Shown piece after piece: positions 8,090 to 10,918 of a DNA stretch of 10,918 bases. The stretch lies in NCBI GenBank assembly GCA_003024985.2, contig PXIH01S0036537.1; one strand, given 5' to 3'. A program made the position numbers and the translations under genes. The number at the start of each line of letters is the position of its first letter. Within the stretch, counting starts at the first letter, position 1. Below the pieces are notes generated by a model. That model was not told the origin of the DNA. It was given only the letters and a program-made list of their open reading frames with translations, and searched no databases. The stretch comes from Euperipatoides rowelli. Lineage: Eukaryota > Onychophora > Udeonychophora > Euonychophora > Peripatopsidae.

Positions 8090-8847
8090 TTAATAACGCT
8101 TTTATTTTTTGGAATTTTTTTTTTAACCAAGTCGAATTAATTTTTTAAATAATTTTCTTTGAAATGAAATCATAAAAAAAAAATAAAAAAATCATTTTGC
8201 ATGACCTTTTTAAATCAAACTCACTCCATAAATCTCAATATAAAGATTCTTAAACTCCAGAGCAAGACAGCTCATGACCATGGCTCGTGTTATTCAACAT
8301 TTTGTAAACTAACTTAACGCAAGTTCATAAGGAAAAACTTGAATGCAAAAAAAAATCATAACTTATTTATTAGAAATGGGATTTACATTAAATTTAATAT
8401 GCAGAATTGTATTTATCTAATAAACTGTATTATAACTTCAAATTAACTCTAGATCTACGTGTATATGTGTCTCTAATAACCTATGGTACTCGTAAGTTAT
8501 TATCGTTGTGCTTTTTCTTTGCATTTAACCCCAACCAATGAGTGCAAATAAAAAAAAAAAAATTGAATGAGCCGTTAATATTATTGTTAAGGGGTATTTA
8601 TTTTTACCGTAAGCTATTGTACTTTATTTTCAATGCGGTCTGCTAGACCAAATTTTCAAGATCTTGTATAAGAGTACACTTCCTAAAACAAGGCCATGTC
8701 AGCATGACGTGTCCTGACATCAGGCCTCACGTTTCATTATTTGAAAACTGCTTAATTAGCTGAGATTTCAATTATTTAATCGAATTTGAAGAAAATGATG
8801 AATTAAACATCACTTTTAAGGTAAAAATAAAAAAATGTAGCTTTTGT
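8090..8847 (-). repeat. Right long inverted arm
   Basis: This is the inverted partner of 6130-6720. Identity is roughly 75-80% by eye in the outer 300 bp, with an unmatched block around 8230-8515, then a very similar inner block at 8105-8175. The arm ends only a few bases before LINE-B sequence begins. Confidence 0.8.
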
Positions 8848-8854
8848 ATATGAA

Positions 8855-9866
8855 AATGGATTCGGCGATCACCTCATGTTAGCATGTTCTCTGACCATTT
8901 CTCTACCAAAGTAAAATAAAAATGGGCAATCGATATGATCCTTCTAGAATTTTGTCAAGTCAGAATTTTTATCTAATCTTAAAGCTAAACCTTGGCATAT
9001 TTTAGCCTTGCTAGATACCATTGATGATATCGTTACCTTGTTCAATAAATTGTTCTTGATACATTTGATAAACATGCTCCTTTTAAATTAATATCAAAAA
9101 AGAAACGTCTTAAAAAAGATCTTGGGTTGACGACTCCTATTACGAGTTAATTGAAAAAAAAATAATAAAGCCAATAACATGGCATTAGATAGAGGAGACT
9201 ACAGACTCTGGCAATTCTATAAAAAATTAAAAAAATGACCTAAATCATAAAATGTCAAAGACTAAAAAATTATATTATAAAGAAGAACTTAAAAAGGCAG
9301 CTGGGAATAATAAAAAATACGGGCAAATGACCAACAAACTATTAGGAAAATAAAGATTAATAATCAATCTATAAATATTTCTCCTGAAGCTCTCAATTAT
9401 TTCTTTGCAAATATTGGCAACAGGATAGTGATAAGGCGTCCAAACCAGAAACTGACTCATCTATCTCAGATAAAAGATTATTTAATCATCCCCAATTTGA
9501 TCTGAAAACCATATCTGATAAAACAATTCTGAACTTAATAAATGAAACCCCAAACTACACACCTTGCGGTCCAGATGGTATTGATGTAAGATTATTGAAA
9601 ATGGCTACTCCAGTAATTATCAAACCTCTAGTGTTTATTTTTAATCTATCGTTAATATCTGTCAAATTTCCGAAAGCATGGAAAAGAGCTTAATTGATAC
9701 CTATACCCAAAGATTGATCAAGATAAGACCCATCTAACTTTAGATCAATTTCTATCCTACCGATACTAGTCAAACTACTAGAAAAAATAGTAAACATACA
9801 ACTATCCAAACTCGTGGAATCAAATAGCCTTTTAAACGATTACCAGAGTGGGTAATTTAGATGAGG
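8855..9866 (+). pseudogene. LINE-B 5' part: endonuclease end, linker and N-terminal RT
   Basis: The segment starts near HVSMFSDHF, where SDH (8890-8898) is the last catalytic motif of an APE-type endonuclease, so most of that domain is missing (5' truncation). A linker follows with KPWHILALLDTIDDIVTLFNKLF and, after a frameshift, YYKEELKKAAGN. The RT portion reads NISPEALNYFFANIGNR, TPCGPDGIDVRLLKMA (GPDGID at 9568-9585), FPKAWKRA, NFRSISILPILVKLLEKIV (about 9738-9794) and LLNDYQSG (about 9831-9851). This order is that of CR1, L2 or Jockey-group LINEs. It is distinct from LINE-A. Stops and frameshifts (for example TAA after KRA and TGA after PKD) show it is not functional. Confidence 0.87.
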
Positions 9867-10200
9867 CCTATCTATTCCTATTTATGGAGGCATGGAATTT
9901 TCAAAAATTGCATCAAAAATTTTGAACGATTTACCCAAATCCATAAGAGACAGTAACTCCTTATCATCATTTAAATCTTGTTTATTATACTATCTAAAGC
10001 AACCGACTAAATAGTAAAACAATTTCAATCTCTTATGAGTAGATTCTGTAATCCAATATTTTAATTTTAGTATTATATCTTATTTATTTATTTACTTGTA
10101 TGAGCTACTTTATTACAAGGAACTGGAAGACCACCAAATAGGTATCTGATGGTACACTGTTTTAAAAATAAAAATAAATAAAAAATAAAAATAAAATGTA
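9867..10200 (+). pseudogene. LINE-B 3' part: ORF2 C-terminus, hairpin 3' UTR and A-rich tail
   Basis: Directly after YQSG and two stops the sequence becomes ASKILNDLPKSIRDSNSLSS followed by FKSCLLYYLKQPTK and a stop (TAG 10012-10014). This is the extreme C-terminus of CR1/L2-type ORF2. The RT palm (both catalytic aspartate boxes), thumb and most of the C-terminal part are therefore deleted at about 9855-9895. The 3' UTR has two hairpins: CTTGT/ACAAG (10095-10118) and ACCACCA/TGATGGT (10130-10153, one mismatch). It ends in an AAAATA-rich tail (about 10163-10197). Conserved 3' hairpins are known to be recognised by the RT in several LINE clades; here that role is inferred. Confidence 0.85.
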
Positions 10201-10292
10201 TCATTCTGTATATCATTTTGGTCATTTTAAGACTGAATATAAAAAATCACCAAAAAGCTAACCCTTAGAAAATTTACTCATAGCTAGAATGA

Positions 10293-10307
10293 CCCTCCCT
10301 CCCTCCC
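10293..10307 (-). other. Compact G-quadruplex candidate
   Basis: The plus strand is CCCTCCCTCCCTCCC, so the minus strand has four GGG tracts with single-base loops. Single-base loops are known to favour very stable parallel quadruplexes. It is 95 bp beyond the LINE-B tail in otherwise AT-rich DNA. Confidence 0.6.
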
Positions 10308-10356
10308 TTCCTCCAGATTCCTAAAAAAAATTAGGTCTTCATATTCATGCAAATTT

Positions 10357-10375
10357 TAATAATAATAATAATAAT
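10357..10375 (+). repeat. (TAA)n microsatellite
   Basis: Six TAA units are followed by TATATA. It is a simple trinucleotide repeat. Confidence 0.9.
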
Positions 10376-10918
10376 ATATATGTTAATGTTGTACAAACTA
10401 AGAGCTATTTATTATTTCGAGACTCATATTTTTTAATAGAGTCTGTCAGACTAATATAAAATTTACCGCTAACCTAAACCCAATATACCCATTACATATC
10501 TCTATGTAAACTCGTCACAATTTATCTAGAGTCACCCCTCCCTTGTTAATAAAAAAAAAAAAGTCAAATATTAAAAAAAAAAAAAAGAGTTTATTAACCA
10601 ACATTTTCCTTTTAATATCTTCCCCATCATCCTATTATGTTTGACCAGCATCCAAGCAGTTGGCTTTATTATTTGTCATGTGATACCATTCCTGACACAT
10701 TGACAAACAATTAAACCCTGGCCCACTACTGGAAATTGAGTTACTACAGTAGAGTGAGTCACAATGACCATTTGTCATCTGAACTCTTTTTTCTGCACCT
10801 TCGTTTGGTCAGATTACAACGGATTCACCTTTGACCTAACAAAATTCCCTTCTGGGAAATTTTTCCCCACAAACTACTTATTTTTTAACGTAAATGGTAA
10901 ATTGTTTTTTTTTTTTTT

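Larger units (their letters stand above)
6129..8848. mobile_element. 2.7-kb element with very long terminal inverted repeats, no transposase seen
   Basis: The left end ACAAAAGCTA (6130-6139) reappears inverted as TAGCTTTTGT (8838-8847). From there the two ends can be aligned inward for about 600-760 bp. Matched blocks include TTATTTTTACCTTAAAAGT, AACGGCTCATTCAATTTT and ATGATTTCATTTCAAAG. A TA dinucleotide lies at matching positions outside both ends (6127-6128 and 8849-8850), compatible with TA target choice but weak evidence. The arms differ by indels; the right arm has about 285 bp (around 8230-8515) that the left does not match. The central part (about 6850-7990) is AT-rich and shows no transposase or other protein motif. 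The overall form suits a non-autonomous fold-back-type DNA transposon of unknown superfamily. Confidence 0.75.
10201..10918. other. AT-rich DNA with simple repeats, no gene
   Basis: No protein motif or RNA gene is visible. The stretch holds a CCCT run (10293-10307), a (TAA)n run (10357-10375), poly-A runs near 10550 and 10574, a small palindrome AAAATTCCC/GGGAAATTTT (10841-10863) and a final poly-T run reaching the window end. Confidence 0.6.

Noticed and set aside
10841-10863. AAAATTCCC/GGGAAATTTT palindrome as a terminator
   Set aside because: The setting is animal nuclear DNA with no bacterial-type operon; a short palindrome before T-rich sequence is expected by chance here.

Overview
This window looks like AT-rich, gene-poor DNA from an invertebrate animal genome, although the taxon cannot be fixed from sequence alone. 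The evidence is two decayed non-LTR retrotransposons of metazoan type, several long terminal-inverted-repeat elements without transposase genes, many A/T homopolymer runs, a TG microsatellite and one uncalled base (1101) typical of a draft assembly. I see no intact protein-coding gene, no rRNA or tRNA, no CRISPR array and no host exon that I can defend. The open frames of 60 to 96 codons are short, overlap on both strands and fall inside repeats, so I treat them as chance or as relics.

Layout. 1-839: AT-rich DNA with nothing recognisable. 840-878: five C4 tracts, a G-quadruplex candidate on the minus strand. 900-1560: a fold-back element with two 221-bp arms about 85% alike by eye. 1561-5780: one old LINE (LINE-A; endonuclease plus reverse transcriptase), broken into three pieces by two later DNA-transposon insertions. 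The first is a 1437-bp element (1653-3089) in the endonuclease region, flanked by AAT. The second is a 347-bp hAT-like MITE (4227-4573) in the early RT region, flanked by ACCTAAG. In both cases removing the insert and one duplicate makes the LINE reading frame run on across the junction, which supports both the boundaries and the order of events. 5781-6128: spacer with a (TG)n microsatellite. 6129-8848: a 2.7-kb element with very long inverted terminal arms (about 600-760 bp) and no visible transposase. About 8855-10200: a second LINE (LINE-B, CR1/L2/Jockey-like), 5'-truncated, with the catalytic part of its RT deleted but with a well-preserved C-terminus, hairpin-bearing 3' UTR and A-rich tail. 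10201-10918: AT-rich DNA with a compact G-quadruplex candidate and simple repeats.

The window is best read as layered transposon debris rather than a functional gene system. LINE-A is the oldest datable layer, and the AAT-flanked element and the hAT-like MITE are younger because they interrupt it. The points most worth checking are the precise nested insertions and the two long inverted-repeat structures (900-1560 and 6129-8848), whose superfamilies I cannot name. I found no convincing evidence of a new multi-gene system.
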